Both the position numbers and the translations under genes were made by a program. From Gnomoniopsis sp. IMI 355080 (Eukaryota > Ascomycota > Sordariomycetes > Diaporthales > Gnomoniaceae): DNA of 64,000 nucleotides. Shown piece after piece: positions 23,961 through 36,428 of this stretch (position 1 is the stretch's first letter; every line of letters begins with the position of its first letter). The stretch lies in assembly GCA_027946555.1 (NCBI GenBank), contig JAPEVC010000194.1, positions 1 to 64,000 on the forward strand. The letters run 5' to 3'. The notes under the pieces were generated by a model. The model had not been told where the DNA came from, did not search any database, and worked only from the letters and a program-made list of their open reading frames with translations.

Positions 23961-26900
23961 ATGTCTTCTTCTCGGTCCAGCAGCAGACAAATTACACCGG
24001 CTGCGCGTCCGGCTGCACGAACACCCTCTGTAGCATCTCATAGATCGACGTCGTCGAATGCTCGGTACGACCTGGACCGCTCGAGCAGCAGGTTGTCTCA
24101 GCCAGTTCGTGCTGGTGTCAGGCCCTCTCCACCAATTTTTTCTTCACCCGCGCCTCCAGCACATCCGAGACGAGACCTTAACAGCTGTGCCAGGCAAAGC
24201 CCTCACCCCTCAACTACAGCGTCCTCCGCACGCTCCGAGCTCCCACTACCCTCATATCCACTGGCTAGGCCAAGCTGGCTCTCTCTTCCTCAGCGCCCCT
24301 CAGCAACACCTGCAGTGACTGCATCTAGTCCTCATGCGGACAGATTCTCGGTGGCTTTGAATGACTATCCGGTAGGCGATGGCTCGGAAGGGCTGGACGA
24401 GATTATCATGGCAATTGACATGAAAGACAATGGGGATGTTGGCTCTGCATACTACGTTGCTATCGATGAGGCATTGTTCCTCCAGGAGGACATTGCAATG
24501 GCAGGCATCGAATTTGTCGAGACACTGCTGCTCCATGTGGAACCAACGACTGTCATCATCTCGCTACGCAGTCCTGACGCCCTGGTCGAATTTCTCGAGG
24601 CTGGCGCTCAGGATTGTGAAGGGAACCGCGAAGGTATTAGCTTTCTTGTCCGAAAACCAAAGATGAGCTAACTCTGATCCCAGGGGATTTCCATGGCGCC
24701 TACGTCTTACGAACTTTGGGCTCCTCTCAGTTCAAATACGACAGTGCCAAGAAGCACCTCATGAAGATGGATTTCGATGCTTTAGGATCGCGCACAATGC
24801 ACTTCAACACTGTATCCGAGGAAGAAATGGACGGCGGGATTGACGGCGAGACGAATAGCCATGGGTATGGTAGGCTTATGCGACTTGCTACTTGGGTCAA
24901 CTTGGATAGTTGCATCTCTGTAGGTCAAAGGCGTTCTCTGCTGTGCGTCGTCTTGGCTTACGTGCTATAGGTCGGTTGTGCTGGAGCAGTACTCAGCGAT
25001 GTCCAGCGCAGAAGGGCTGCAGAATACCTTCCTAATGATCCGGATGCGAGCTTCGCATTTCGAGTTCGCTCCGTCGAGATGTTCACCCTATCAAATTCCA
25101 TGTTTGTCAACACAGACGCATTAGCCTCTTTACAGATCCTGGGTTCTGAGAACCATCCGAACCACATGAACCAAGGGCAGGACGGGTCCAAGTCAGGGGC
25201 CAAAGAGAGTCTTTCCCTCTACGGACTATTTCATGTCTTGACGCACACCTCTCAGGGCAAATTGAAATTAAGACAGATGTTCTTGAGGCCAAGCATCGAC
25301 CTGGACTTGATCCACGAGCGGCAGCGAACTATTGCCGTCTTCTTACGACCGGAAAATAATGCAGACATTAGTCACATCTGCAAGACGCTTCGGAAAATCA
25401 AGAACATCAAGACCCCTATATCACAGCTCAAACGTGGCGTCAATCTACCCGGAGGACGAGCTGCAGCTGAGAGAAGCACCTGGGCAACATTGCAGGCCTT
25501 CTCCGCGCACACAATCGAGTTGCGAGAGGCAGTCCGCAACATACAGGGCGCAGAAAGGCTCGCAATTACATCCGCAGTAAGTTCTCGCCTTTTATCGACA
25601 TCAATCAGTATTGATGTTTCACGTACAGATAGTCGACAGAATTTCCCCTAATGATCTTCGCCAAATCGGTGAGCGGATTGCCACTACCATTGACTTCCAG
25701 CAGTCAAAAGACGCCCGCAGAATATGCGTCTTGCCTGATGTTGATCCTGGGCTTGATGAACTCAAGCGCAATTACGATGGGCTTGAGAGCTTTCTCAATG
25801 AAGTGGCCGCGCATCTCATCATGGAAGTTCCGGAGTGGGCGCGTCCCTATGTGAAGAACTGTATCTTCTACCCTCAAATCGGCTTCCTCACCGTTGTAAG
25901 CCTAGATCCTCAGACAGGACGTGGGAAGTATGAAGGAGAAGGTTTTGATGGCGATCCATGGGAGAGCATGTTTGTCACAGATGGGGACATCTACTATAAG
26001 AACCAGCGCATGAGAGAGCTTGATACACAATACGGCGATCTCTACTGTATGATTGTTGGTAAGCTACGTCTTCCTTCAACAAAAGTCGAGTGCTGATATT
26101 ATTGCAGACAAGGAGATTGAGATTGTGCACGAGTTAGGCCTTGAGATCCTGGATCTTGAGAAGGCCTTAACTACCGCTTCTGATCTTTGCGGCGATCTAG
26201 ACGGCCTCCTCGCACTTGCTCTCGGAGCAGACAAGTACAGATTCACGGCACCACAAGTGACGAGCGCGAATGTCATCCATATACAGGGGGGGCGGCATCC
26301 TTTACAAGAGCTTGTGGTTCCTTCTTTCATTGCCAATGACACCCTTCTCCTTGGGGGCCTCGGCGATGAACAAGATGATCGCAGCATTATCACGGACGAG
26401 ATGAGAGACTTACCAAGTGTGATGGTCATGACCGGACCAAATCATTCTGGCAAGAGCGTATATCTGAAGCAAGTTGCGCTGATAGTCTTTCTTGCTCATA
26501 TCGGAAGCTTTGTGCCAGCTGACGCAGCTTGTATTGGACTGACCGATCGCCTCCTCACCCGGATCGCTACCCGTGAGAGTGTCTCACGCAACGAGAGCGC
26601 TTTTGCAATCGACTTGAAGCAAGCAGCATTCTCCATCAATTTCGCTACTCGCCGCAGCCTCGTTCTTATAGATGAGTTTGGCAAGGGTACTATTTCTACA
26701 GACGGAGCCGGCCTGGTCACAGCCCTCCTCGACCATTTTGTCAATCTCGGAGATGAGGCACCCAAGGTTCTCGCAGCAACCCACTTCCACGAGATCTTCG
26801 AACATAATTTTCTCAGTGATTCACCTAGACTTGCGCTCGCTCACATGGACGTTCGCGTCGATCTCGAAGCTGAGAATAGCGATGACCAAGTCGTTTACCT

Positions 26901-27213
26901 GTTTCGCTTGGCTGCTGGCCGCAGCGCGTCAAGCTTTGGGGGCCGATGTGCAGCGATGAATGGAGTCGACACAGCAGTAGTACAGCGTGCGGATGCAATT
27001 GCGCTGCTTTTGGCTCGCGGTGAGGATCTCCGGGCAGCTTGTGCGCGATTGACAGAGCAAGAGACAGCGAGGCTTGAAGAAGCTGAGCTTGTTGCTCGTG
27101 ATTTTGTCGAAATGGACTTTTCGACTCAGCTAGACCGGGCACATCTTCGTGGTCTGCTGGTTGGCTCGAGTCCCGTAGGGACACAATCAAGGCCTCGCGG
27201 AGCCCCGATCTGA
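23961..27213 (+). CDS. msh5: MutS homologue Msh5 (meiotic recombination)
   Basis: Meiotic crossover factor; with Msh4 it forms a sliding clamp that stabilises recombination intermediates and does not take part in mismatch repair. Five exons: 23961-24633, 24684-24919, 24971-25576, 25629-26058 and 26108-27213, all in frame, giving 1016 residues. Residues 1-130 are Ser/Pro-rich and poorly conserved. The MutS connector and lever regions fill about 180-640. The ATPase domain has Walker A TGPNHSGKS at 757-765 and Walker B with LVLIDEFGKGT near 833-843. The following STDGAGL and AATHFHE motifs are the usual MutS signatures. SGKSVYLKQVALIVFLAHIG is characteristic of Msh5 rather than Msh4. There is no N-terminal mismatch-binding domain, as expected. 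The second intron uses GTAGGT as donor. Confidence 0.95.
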
Positions 27214-28402
27214 TGACGTTCTTCAATGTAAGAAAGCTGAGATGAAAGAGATATAATTCTGGCTTAACATTATGCCTACACTTGAAGAGCCTCAAAGTTG
27301 TTTTCCTGCGTCTTACGTGACGCTGTTTCGTACGGTCTTCATGAAACGGGGAATTGGTCAGCAAATCGATCCCACGAAGAGGCGCTTGATCAATTTGCCA
27401 TGATTGAACACCTAAGCCTAGATGTAGCATTCAAAAGTTGTTGCACAGACCTGTGATAGCATACTAGCTCACGTTTTCTATACATAGAGTATGTAAGTAC
27501 ATTTGAAAGGTACATAAGACTACCTTGGGACAAGCCCGAATATCGAGGGAGTGGGTCCGTCCGGGGATCAGCCGAGAGCGACATCTGTCACCCACAGTTT
27601 CGGGACCTTGGCGAAACCCTACCAGGTCTGCCTTTCTACATCAGGACGCGTGCGTCTCGTCCGATTTGATCTGGGTCGCAAGGCTGACAAGCTGTCCGGG
27701 GTGATGCTGGTTTGACTCACCGATAGACTTTGATCGCATAGATAGAGTTGTCTGAGCTCGGGTTACAGGAATTATTTGTGGATAATCACTCCTCACTTGG
27801 ATACGCACCGTCTTGAAACAAGTTGATTTCAGCCTTGTGGCCTCAGATGTTGTTTGCTTACTGTCAGCCTATACTGACCAGACATTGCCACTAGGGCGGG
27901 TCTACTCGGACTCGCTCCTCTGAAGTTGCGTTTTATAATTACCAGTCAGGTATTTTCATTCGACTGCAACATCGTTTCCCGCGGAGCTGAGAAGAAAAAT
28001 GCCGCTAAGCTGGCAAGATATTCTGCATTGAGTATGCTCCCCATAAGTCTGTATGATGGCCACGATGGGTCCGGGTTGTGGGGTGAGTGTTAAAGCCGTT
28101 GGAAAAGGGGTTCAGTCGAGTTATTCGTACGTTCGAGACACCGCGTAACAGGCCTCATTACCATATTGGTCACAGAAGCATCTACCCGGAGGGTTTTGCC
28201 TCAAAATACCTGAGATCTTTGATGTATCGTGTTCCTTGCGAGTTTATTTGTATTTAGGTATTTAAACTCAGCCTTGCTCGTCTCGTTCCTTCTTTACATC
28301 GATAAGCGTCTTTTTATTCAACATCTAATCCGACGTGAACTAGCGCATAATATTCTCTATTGTCATCCATTTCATTTGAATTACCGTTTGTAACCAGCAA
28401 AC
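27214..28402. other. Intergenic, MSH5 to GPI-type protein gene
   Basis: No supportable gene; frames opposite the MSH5 end are antisense shadows. The DNA nearest 28403 is the promoter and leader of the next gene, with a short TATTTAGGTATTTAAA patch at about 28251-28266. Confidence 0.5.
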
Positions 28403-28924
28403 ATGAAGCCTTCCACCTTCATCATCATCCCTCTCGCGGCTGTCACAAGTGCACAAGTGAGTCATGCCTCTCTTCAGCCTCGTCCTTACCACCACGCTAA
28501 CCACATTCTCTCTTATCAGTTTCAACTCCAGCCTCGGGCAGCAGATGGATCCCTGGCTCAGGGCAACCTTCTGCCTGTCAGGGCCGAAGGCCCATTTGCA
28601 GACGTATTTGCACGGGCGGGCAAAGCAAGCGCCACGGGAGGAGCCGGTGCTCAAGCGACTGGCGGAGCGGCGGGCAAAGCTGGAGCTACGGGCGCTTCTG
28701 GAGGGTCAAGCAAGGCAACAGCAACTGGATCTGGAGCCAAGTCGACGGCTTCTAGCAGTTCAAAAGGTTCGGCAGCAGGTGCTGCCAAGACGGCCTCGTC
28801 TGCTACAGCGACACCCACGACGGTCGCTTCCAGTGGAGCAAGTGCCGGGCGCGAGGTCGGGTTGTTGAAGAGTGGTCTACTCACCGCTGCTGGCGTAGCA
28901 CTTGGTTTTGCCTGGTTCTTGTGA
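28403..28924 (+). CDS. Small Ala/Gly/Ser-rich GPI-type secreted protein
   Basis: Predicted cell-surface protein. It starts with a signal peptide (MKPSTFIIIPLAAVTSAQ) and ends with a hydrophobic helix typical of a GPI attachment signal (LLTAAGVALGFAWFL). The middle is low-complexity Ala, Gly, Ser and Thr. A GTGAGT donor at 28457 and TTATCAG acceptor at 28517-28519 bound a 63-nt intron that is a multiple of three and has no stop, so both forms are open: 152 residues spliced, 173 unspliced. The spliced form places the signal cleavage region directly before FQLQPRAADG, which looks more natural. No enzymatic domain is visible. Many fungal proteins of this build are wall or surface proteins of unknown role. 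Confidence 0.7.
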   Translation: MKPSTFIIIPLAAVTSAQVSHASLQPRPYHHANHILSYQFQLQPRAADGSLAQGNLLPVRAEGPFADVFARAGKASATGGAGAQATGGAAGKAGATGASGGSSKATATGSGAKSTASSSSKGSAAGAAKTASSATATPTTVASSGASAGREVGLLKSGLLTAAGVALGFAWFL

Positions 28925-30877
28925 GATAGAGCGGTGCCAGAGACAACTACTCTGAGTGTCTAGGCTTTGCGGATGCTAGTGGGAAAGAAGAGCATATAGT
29001 ATTCCAACGGATGTTGGAGTATCTAGAAAACCTTAGAGACGATTTGATGCAAGTAAAGGCCACTATTATGGAGAGCGGACTGATATCGCCTTGGTCTGAA
29101 TTTAACCAGCCGCAAAACCACTGAGTGAGATCATCAATCGTCGTGTGCTACTTTCTGCACGCAGATCATGTTCTTTAGGTACCTACTGAATCGAGAATTC
29201 AGCCCAGGTATCTACGAGATAAGGCTAAGTCTCATTGAGTCTAGAGGTGGAAAGATCAATTCACTAGACACGCACGGATAAAACTCTCCCACAAGGTAGC
29301 ATATTTCAGATACTGAATGCAGCAATTATGCTCTAAATGAACGTGTAACCCGGACTTGCCCCTCAAATACCCGCTCCTCTCCTTCTATATGTTGATTCAC
29401 ATAACCCGCGTTACTAGCCATACCCAGGTAGCCATCCCAGCCACTATATGATCAGATGCAAATGCTAAATAGTGTGCCGCCCAATTATTGGCTGAATCGC
29501 ATATACCATAACAAAAGCTGACAGTATAGCAGATCTAAGTGCAATTGACTATAACTAGCAACCACCATCGTCCAAAGCCTTCGCGCTGATTGCATGTAAG
29601 ACCGTAAGGTGCTCGAGCACCCATCATTGACCTAAGAGAGTATCTTCACAAGGAGGAACACTTGACATTGTCCATTTCTACGGTGGTAAGAACTAAGTTT
29701 GTCCTGGCTCTCATGTCCATGCCAGGTGATTTGGGGGCGTGGTGGAATCCGGGGCCATAATGGTGAGTTCCCGACAACTCTCTACAGAACACCTGGGGCA
29801 GTATCTGTTTGCGATTAGACGCCTTTTTATCAAGTTAATTACGGAAACACAAAGCCTTCGTGTGTATGCAATCAAGGCTTACTACTTAGGTATCTAGGTA
29901 GGTAGTCAGATATGCAATATGGGCAGAGCACCTATATAACAAGATAGTAAAAATCGGCCTTGACTATGGGATTTGGTCTGTTGCAAACTACATTACAACC
30001 CCACAAATGTGTCAAGTGACAAGAGGTACCATCTAGCAGTCTGACACCAACGTTTCTTAACTATGATGTAGGAAAATCTCTCGATGGTAAGGAAAAGTGA
30101 GACCGGCCTCAGATTGTACGCTAGTACCATTTAGTACCTAAGGTAAGCAGCGCAAGCTCCGGAGACACACGGGAAACAGACCTCAAGTTTTCACAGCACA
30201 ATATCAAAACAACGGAAAGTGATTCGAGACTAGAGTTTTAAGCGCATCAGTCCTTTCATTGATGCTTTGTCTCCGCACTTCTTCGGAGTTTCTTCAAGAT
30301 CGGGGCACGTGTCGCTAAGAGCCGTTGGCGGGTCCCTAAGCCCCTGAATTATACACAAGAGACGCTTCGGAGAATTTACACTCAGCGCGAAGGACTACTT
30401 CCCCCGTCGTTTTGTTTCAACTTCCAATACTTCGACAGCGGGTAATACAATCTTCCACCACCGGTCAGCAACCATGATGCCAGATTGCCCACTTGGTGTG
30501 ACTCGTTATCGCGCTTAGAACCCTACCAAGCACCGATTTGAGCTTAAAAGGGCAATCTGACGCAACTATAAGGCTGTGAGCTGCGGAGCATTCTCCTATC
30601 TTGCACAGGACGATGACTGAAAACGGAAGCTAATCATGAGAGGCTCCATAGAAGAGGAGCCCATAAGCTTCTTTTCAAGGTCGAGATGGGTTTTCTCTGA
30701 CCTTTCTCTTCCCCGGATGCTTGTGCCGACTCACTTTCGTTCCTTGCACTTGTTGACCAGTGCTTCAGCAGTGCTTCTCTACGGCTGCTGGCCAGCACAT
30801 TCGCTCTTTAAGTTCACATTACGACGATCTTTACCACGCAAGGGATTCCTTTCATTCGACGCCGTAGGTTGAGCAAG
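28925..30877. other. Gene-free region between two surface-protein genes
   Basis: No frame here is supported. TAGGTA/TACCTA words recur at about 29176-29186, 29887-29905 and 30132-30145. The right end is the promoter and leader of the next gene. Confidence 0.5.
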
Positions 30878-32104
30878 ATGCTCCTTACAGCCCTCGGCAA
30901 CCTGCTCCTTGTTGTCTCTCTCCTCCCAACGCGTGTGCTAGGAAACGATGGCGACGATGATGATAGTGTGACTTTCGACTTCACAGATTGTGCTTTGGTA
31001 TGCATTAATGCCGCTGGCTATAGCACTGGGTCTGAGGATGAGCAGAAGAATATGTGTGTGGCCTCAAGAGATGGTCTTCTCGAAGTCGTGGAGGCGTGTA
31101 TGTTGTCAACATGTTTCGACGGGCCGGTTTACGTGGACCAAGATCTGCTCACACCCATGCAAACTGGGTGTAAGGAGCTCGAGAAGCCTGTCTCGGATCA
31201 GGATATTGAGGAGGCTGAGGCTGCGGCTGTGATCATCATGGCAACAGCGTCTGTCCTGGCCCAAGCTACATCCACTCCGGCGCAGCCGACAATAGGGGTC
31301 GAGACCAGCACGCAAGGAGCTCTCACGTCTGTTGCACAAAGCATCTCGTCCGCTGACACAACCACTATCGTCGTAATTTCTACGGCATCGAGCCCTACGT
31401 CTGTGGCACAGAGCCAGGAACCGACCACGGCCGCCGTCCTTCCGTCGAAGCCAGCTCCCACGTCTGCGGAGCAAAGCACTTCTTCAGAACCAACTACAGA
31501 AGTTGCCGTTTCAATACAGCTGGCTCCCACGACAACATCAATTAGCATGCAGTCATCCTCAGCATCGCCAATAGGTAGCCAGACAACCACAAGCCTGGTT
31601 CAGGCCACTGCACAGCCCTCAGTGAGCCAAGACGCCAACGGACAATTCGAAGCAACCAACACACCCGCGACAACACCTGCGGTAGCCTCGACTACATCTG
31701 CAGGGGGAACGACCGTCAATGACATGACCTCTTCGACCGAAGATTCCAGGAAACATGCAGCTAGCGCAACTACATCCACTTCCAGTCTTTCAGGCGACCA
31801 TACGTCGACTGCGTCTAGTATGACTGTTTCTAGTACGGGGGATGACAGCCTGGAGATGGAGACGGCAACGCCAACGGCTTACACTGGGACCTTGTTCACC
31901 TTTGTTACTTCGATCACAGCCAACACAGGCTCACCTGACCCATCCTCTACCTCGACCGCGACCTCAAGCTCAAGCACAAGCACGTCTGAGAATGGCATCG
32001 GCGGTGGAAGTCCATTCTCGACGTCCATCGCTGCTTCCAAACAACAAAGCTATGGTCTCGCTATGCTCTTAGCTATGATTGCTGCCGTTACATCGATGAT
32101 TTGA
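30878..32104 (+). CDS. Ser/Thr-rich GPI-anchored protein with degenerate CFEM-like Cys domain
   Basis: Predicted extracellular, probably wall- or membrane-anchored protein of 408 residues in one exon. The ATG at 30878 directly begins a signal peptide (MLLTALGNLLLVVSLLP, cleavage near VLG-ND); the frame can be read three codons further up, but from TTG. An acidic patch (DGDDDD) precedes a domain with C-x3-C (DCALVC), one Cys, a C-x4-C (ACMLSTC) and a last Cys (TGC). This resembles a CFEM domain with six of the usual eight Cys and without its C-x-C, so heme or iron binding is doubtful. Residues from about 135 to 380 are Ser/Thr-rich with recurring TSVAQS/TSAEQS-like segments, likely O-glycosylated. 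The C-terminal hydrophobic tail (LAMLLAMIAAVTSMI) fits a GPI signal. Confidence 0.78.
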   Translation: MLLTALGNLLLVVSLLPTRVLGNDGDDDDSVTFDFTDCALVCINAAGYSTGSEDEQKNMCVASRDGLLEVVEACMLSTCFDGPVYVDQDLLTPMQTGCKELEKPVSDQDIEEAEAAAVIIMATASVLAQATSTPAQPTIGVETSTQGALTSVAQSISSADTTTIVVISTASSPTSVAQSQEPTTAAVLPSKPAPTSAEQSTSSEPTTEVAVSIQLAPTTTSISMQSSSASPIGSQTTTSLVQATAQPSVSQDANGQFEATNTPATTPAVASTTSAGGTTVNDMTSSTEDSRKHAASATTSTSSLSGDHTSTASSMTVSSTGDDSLEMETATPTAYTGTLFTFVTSITANTGSPDPSSTSTATSSSSTSTSENGIGGGSPFSTSIAASKQQSYGLAMLLAMIAAVTSMI

Positions 32105-34214
32105 TGAGAATAGTGTTCATATATGACAATCCAATGAGCACATTCAACATGAAAAGCAGCTGCAGGAAATGGGGAAAATGGTAATGGCATGCCTTGGCTT
32201 AGAACAGGAGTGGATGCACTAGAGCATTCATGTAATTGATGGACATATGTGAGGCAACACAATGGCATCATTTTCACTTCTTCAGTTGGAAATATTCACT
32301 GGTGTACTATAATACTAAATATCATGTTACAACCGTCCCAATAACGTGATGCGCCGTTCAAGTTTGACAGTTTGTCAGCGTCCCACTCAGTATTTAGAAA
32401 CCCTGACACTATTCTGCCCAAACACTAAGACCCTCTTTAGCGAGATATCTCATTGCCAGCGCAATGTAACAAGTCACCTAATAGCCACAGAATATTCTGA
32501 ACCGTATGTCTATCACGACCTAGGTATATAGGCGACGTATCCCAAAAGAGCTACCAGCGGGTTGCGGTTCGGTGCCTGTGAAAATAAGTATAAGTGCTAG
32601 GGTCGATGACCAATCCCAGGGCTTGCCGCAACAATCAAAATTCCCGATTAGGCAGGTGCTAGTCCCAAACTCGACTCACACTACATAAACTAAGTGTTCA
32701 CGTTGAGAATTAGGGATACCAATGGCACTGTTTCGGTGCTTTCCGTGCAAGATTGGAAAGTCACCCTTTCTACAAGCAATCCTGAGTGTACTAGATACTT
32801 CGAAAATCTCGAGACCAGCAGATTGAAAAAGGCCTTCTCGAGGCCACTCGAACAGCACATAGCGAAATATCTGCTTTTGCCCTAGATTCTTGTAGGAGGC
32901 CACTGAGCGACTCGTGGCATCCTTTCCAAGCCTTAGGTCCGCCTCCAAACGCACGTCACTTAGTCTCTTTGAAAGTGCAGCCGAGTACTGGACAAATAGC
33001 GTGTCCACCTCAGTATTTGTGCTGGAGCAGTCGAATGACCTAATGCATGTCAGATGGGCTGAACAAGCGGATTCGCCACTGTTCGTCTTCAAAAGGCCTT
33101 CTTCGGAGCATGTGGAATGTTGAGCCGAGAATTAGGAAGAAAACGTGAGCACGGGTGTAGGCAAATTTTATGCATTGGGTCAGTCACGGGGCTGATTGCT
33201 TGGTAGAAAACCCCTGCAGAGAGTGGGCGTGAACCACCGACACCTACCTCGCATATACCTCATCGTGACCACACGAATCATCAGAAGGCTAGATTGCAGA
33301 GACAGCAATCTGTACGATCTAGGTCAAGGTCAAGTCCAGCTTCATTGGCCGGGACGACCTCAACTGTCCAACTGCCGTCGGGATCCCATGCTTCATCAGT
33401 GCGGCGGTTGGATCCATCCGTCTCTCCCAGCCGCGCGGGTCCAAGGCGCGGGCCGTTGTCTAAGCCCCGCTGCAATATATTTAGAGCCGAGGTAGGAAGG
33501 CCATGAGGAAGGTTCCGGAGTCAGTAAGTCTACAACCAAGGCCGTGAAAATTTGCAATAATGCGCATGTAAGATCTGCTCATCAAGTACTAATGTTGAGC
33601 AAGTACAGATTATAAGCGAAGCCTTGCAGGTGACTGCTCTTACCGCATCGGGTGGGTCAGCCGGAGCTGGCAGGGATAGCGGCGACTGGGCATGGATAGG
33701 CGCGCAAACACCACCCCCCTTCCAAATCCACAGGGGCAGTTCATTTGCTAAACCACAACGTCTGGCTAATATAAATAGGAACTTGCAAATAACAGAGTAC
33801 ATGAAGCGCGGTTTTGCAAATGTGACAAGCGATCTAACATCAGTTAAGGCATGGGGGTACATATCCGTCAACTGTTCGATATACCTCAATGATCCTTTTG
33901 GGAGTCGAACACAATCTGTCCCCCTAAATTTGCAAGTGTTCAGGTGGGTGATGTGCAGCTGATGTGCCCCTGCCGTTCATGAGCGCCTGCTAGGGTCACA
34001 CCACACTGCAGTGTCACCTCAAAACCTCTCAGGCAGCCGCCGCGGCCTGCAGGCTGGCCTTCGCACTCATAGCCTGAGCTAAATGCAGCTCACTCAGCGC
34101 GGTTACTTCATATGATTTCTCCGTGCCTGCAGGACCCTTTACGACCTCGCTTCCAAGACATGATACCTTTGGATGCCATCACCGCCGAATTCAAAGAGCT
34201 AAGAGCAAGTCAAT
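32105..34214. other. Gene-free 2.1 kb region
   Basis: No supportable gene. Several frames of 60-138 codons lie on both strands without start context, domain or splice continuity. The sequence is more A+T-rich in its first half. The last few hundred bases should hold the promoter of the CorA-like gene. Confidence 0.5.
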
Positions 34215-36428
34215 ATGGCGGCTACAATGGAGTCGATGTCAACGCAACCTGTTGCACAAAATGACCCGAAGAATGCAAAGGAGATCTTATCGGAGCTGTT
34301 TGACAAATTCCACAATTTCGACGACGTACATTCGTACGAAGCTCTCATGAACGATGCCCTGAGAGAGGACACAGCCAATTTCGCCGTCCGTTTTGGTGTA
34401 GACAAGTCAGAAATCGCAATTGATCTGAACGAACAAGATGTTGGCGCGCTGCTTCAGGTACAGGCCGACGACAAGAATGACCTGACGACCTGGATGTGAG
34501 CCTGATGTGATCCCCGCATTTCTCGTACCTTGTCGTCTGATCTGCAACTTCTAGCAACATTTGGTCCCCCGATGAGAATTTCAAGGTTGTGAACGCCATC
34601 GCGAGAACCTACAAATTCTCGACGCGCCTCCAAGGCACCATTCAAGGTTGGGATGAAGCAAGGAGACAAGTAGCAGAGAGGTTGCCCAAGACCAAGAGAC
34701 CATCTCACAGGGTCTCAAGGCTGGGAAACAACACTGCGCCCAAACTTAGGTCACGGCGCCCGAATACCGGACTAGGCGACGTGGAGAAAGGCATCATAGA
34801 TGACGGAACACCGCATGGGCGTGCAACGTCAGCGGCTGCGGCTGTCCAAGAGCTCGTTGGGCGAATCGATGAAGAAGACCTTGACATGTACAAGCTGCTC
34901 CAAGAGCAATACAACTACACCACTATCGACCATGCCCCAGACTGTAAGTCGGCGTCCATTTCGCCCACACCGGCCATCTAACGCGGCTACAGTTCTATGT
35001 GTTGGGGCCAACTGGCTTCATCACCGCCCAAAGCTAGGCAAGAATCCGGAGCAAGTTCAGGACGTTTACGAGGCATCTGCAGATCTTGTACCACCGAAGC
35101 ATTGGGTTTGGTACATCCTCACGAATGAAGGTAGGGAAGATTCCTTCCGTTCCAAGCCTAGGTCGTAATAGCTAACGAAATCAGGGACTGTAATATCAAT
35201 TCACGAGGACCCCCATTATGACATTCCCAAGAGAAAGGATGTGGACGTCCAGCAATGGAAAGCAGAAGAGCTCAAGAATATGCGCAAAAACACTCGAGAC
35301 CTGCTGCACCAACTTTCCAAGCCAGGGATGACAAAGTATATCAACAGGGTATCGGCTCAGAAAGGCGTCAGATCCGACTTGTTGAAGACAGGCCATCGAG
35401 GGCCGCTCCCAACGATCAGATCAGCCGCTTTGGAGTCCTCCTTAACCGTGGACGCGTCTGCCAATCTGTTCTACTATCTCTTCGAAGATTATACCGCAGC
35501 TACCTCGATACTTTCTTTGTCCGATGATGTCCTAGCCAGATTAGTCAGTCTTCCCCTTGCATACCTTGTCTCTCAGGAATTACTAACAATGTCATGCTCA
35601 GACTCATGATGTACTTCACATTACGGTGAGCTCTCACTTCACTTGCCTCATGCCCGGTCAAAGAATGTCTGACTCACTTCCTACCAGGACAGGAAGAACA
35701 AGGACAAAGACAATTCCAACCTGATCAAACTCTTGTACGCTCGCAGTAAAGACCTTCGCCAACTCAAGCACCTGTTCGAAAGCTACGAAAACCTCATCAA
35801 AGGTATCATGGCCCTCGGCACAGACCTAGGAAATGAAGAAAGAAATTTTTCTGGCCTCGCTTCCTCGACGGGCAACCTGGCGGGTGCCGTCGGCCCAGCA
35901 CGGGGCGTCAAGCTGTCCCAAAAAGCCTTCGACCGATTTGACCGGCTTAGCATTCGATTACGATTATTAATGCTCGACACAATCGACGAGTACCTCGAAG
36001 AGAAAGCTTCACTTTCTAACACGTACTTCAATCTCATGTCCCAGAAAGACTCCCAGGCAACGTCGAAGTTGAATAGGAGCGCCTCACTCCTTGCCAAGCT
36101 GAGCGTCTTTTTCCTGCCTATCAGCTTCATGACGAGCTACTTCAGCATACAGGTCCCTGACTTAGCGGATCATTGGACGGGCACTACGTACTGGGTATCT
36201 TTCGCGGTGGTTGCGACATTGAGTTTCATGAGTTTGTTCTTCTTCAGCAGGTTGTTGATGGTGGTGAGTGACGTGCTGGACGAGAAAATTCATAACTTTC
36301 AGAGGAGCGTGGGCAGGGGCGTTGTGAAGCTGTCAACATCTGTTCGGGGGAGGAAGGCTGAGGAAGAAGGAGAGGGAGAAGGTATTGGGGATGATCCTCT
36401 TGAAAAGAGGTTGGACGAGGAAATATAA
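34215..36428 (+). CDS. CorA-like magnesium-transporter family membrane protein
   Basis: Predicted two-helix membrane protein of the fungal CorA/Mg2+ transporter-like family, 643 residues. Six exons: 34215-34495, 34555-34943, 34993-35130, 35185-35543, 35602-35625 and 35688-36428. Exon 5 has only 24 nt, but it keeps frame and restores the segment ARL-THDVLHIT-DRKN. Its upstream intron uses GTCAGT as donor and has a TACTAAC branch site at 35581-35587. The long N-terminal domain is cytosolic. Helices at about 530-550 (LLAKLSVFFLPISFMTSYF) and 564-586 are the CorA pair. The usual GMN after helix 1 is replaced by YFSIQVPDL, as in many fungal CorA-like proteins, so Mg2+ transport is likely by family but not certain. 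The tail is Glu/Gly-rich. A second in-frame ATG at 34227 is an alternative start. Confidence 0.86.

Noticed and set aside
26825..27430. 201-codon minus-strand frame under the end of MSH5
   Set aside because: It is antisense to the conserved ATPase end of MSH5 and has no features of its own.
30869..30877. Start of the CFEM-like gene three codons upstream
   Set aside because: The codon is TTG, and the ATG at 30878 gives a cleaner signal peptide.
33890..33960. GTTCGACTC-like tRNA B box on the minus strand
   Set aside because: One mismatch in the T stem and no A box or acceptor pairing upstream.
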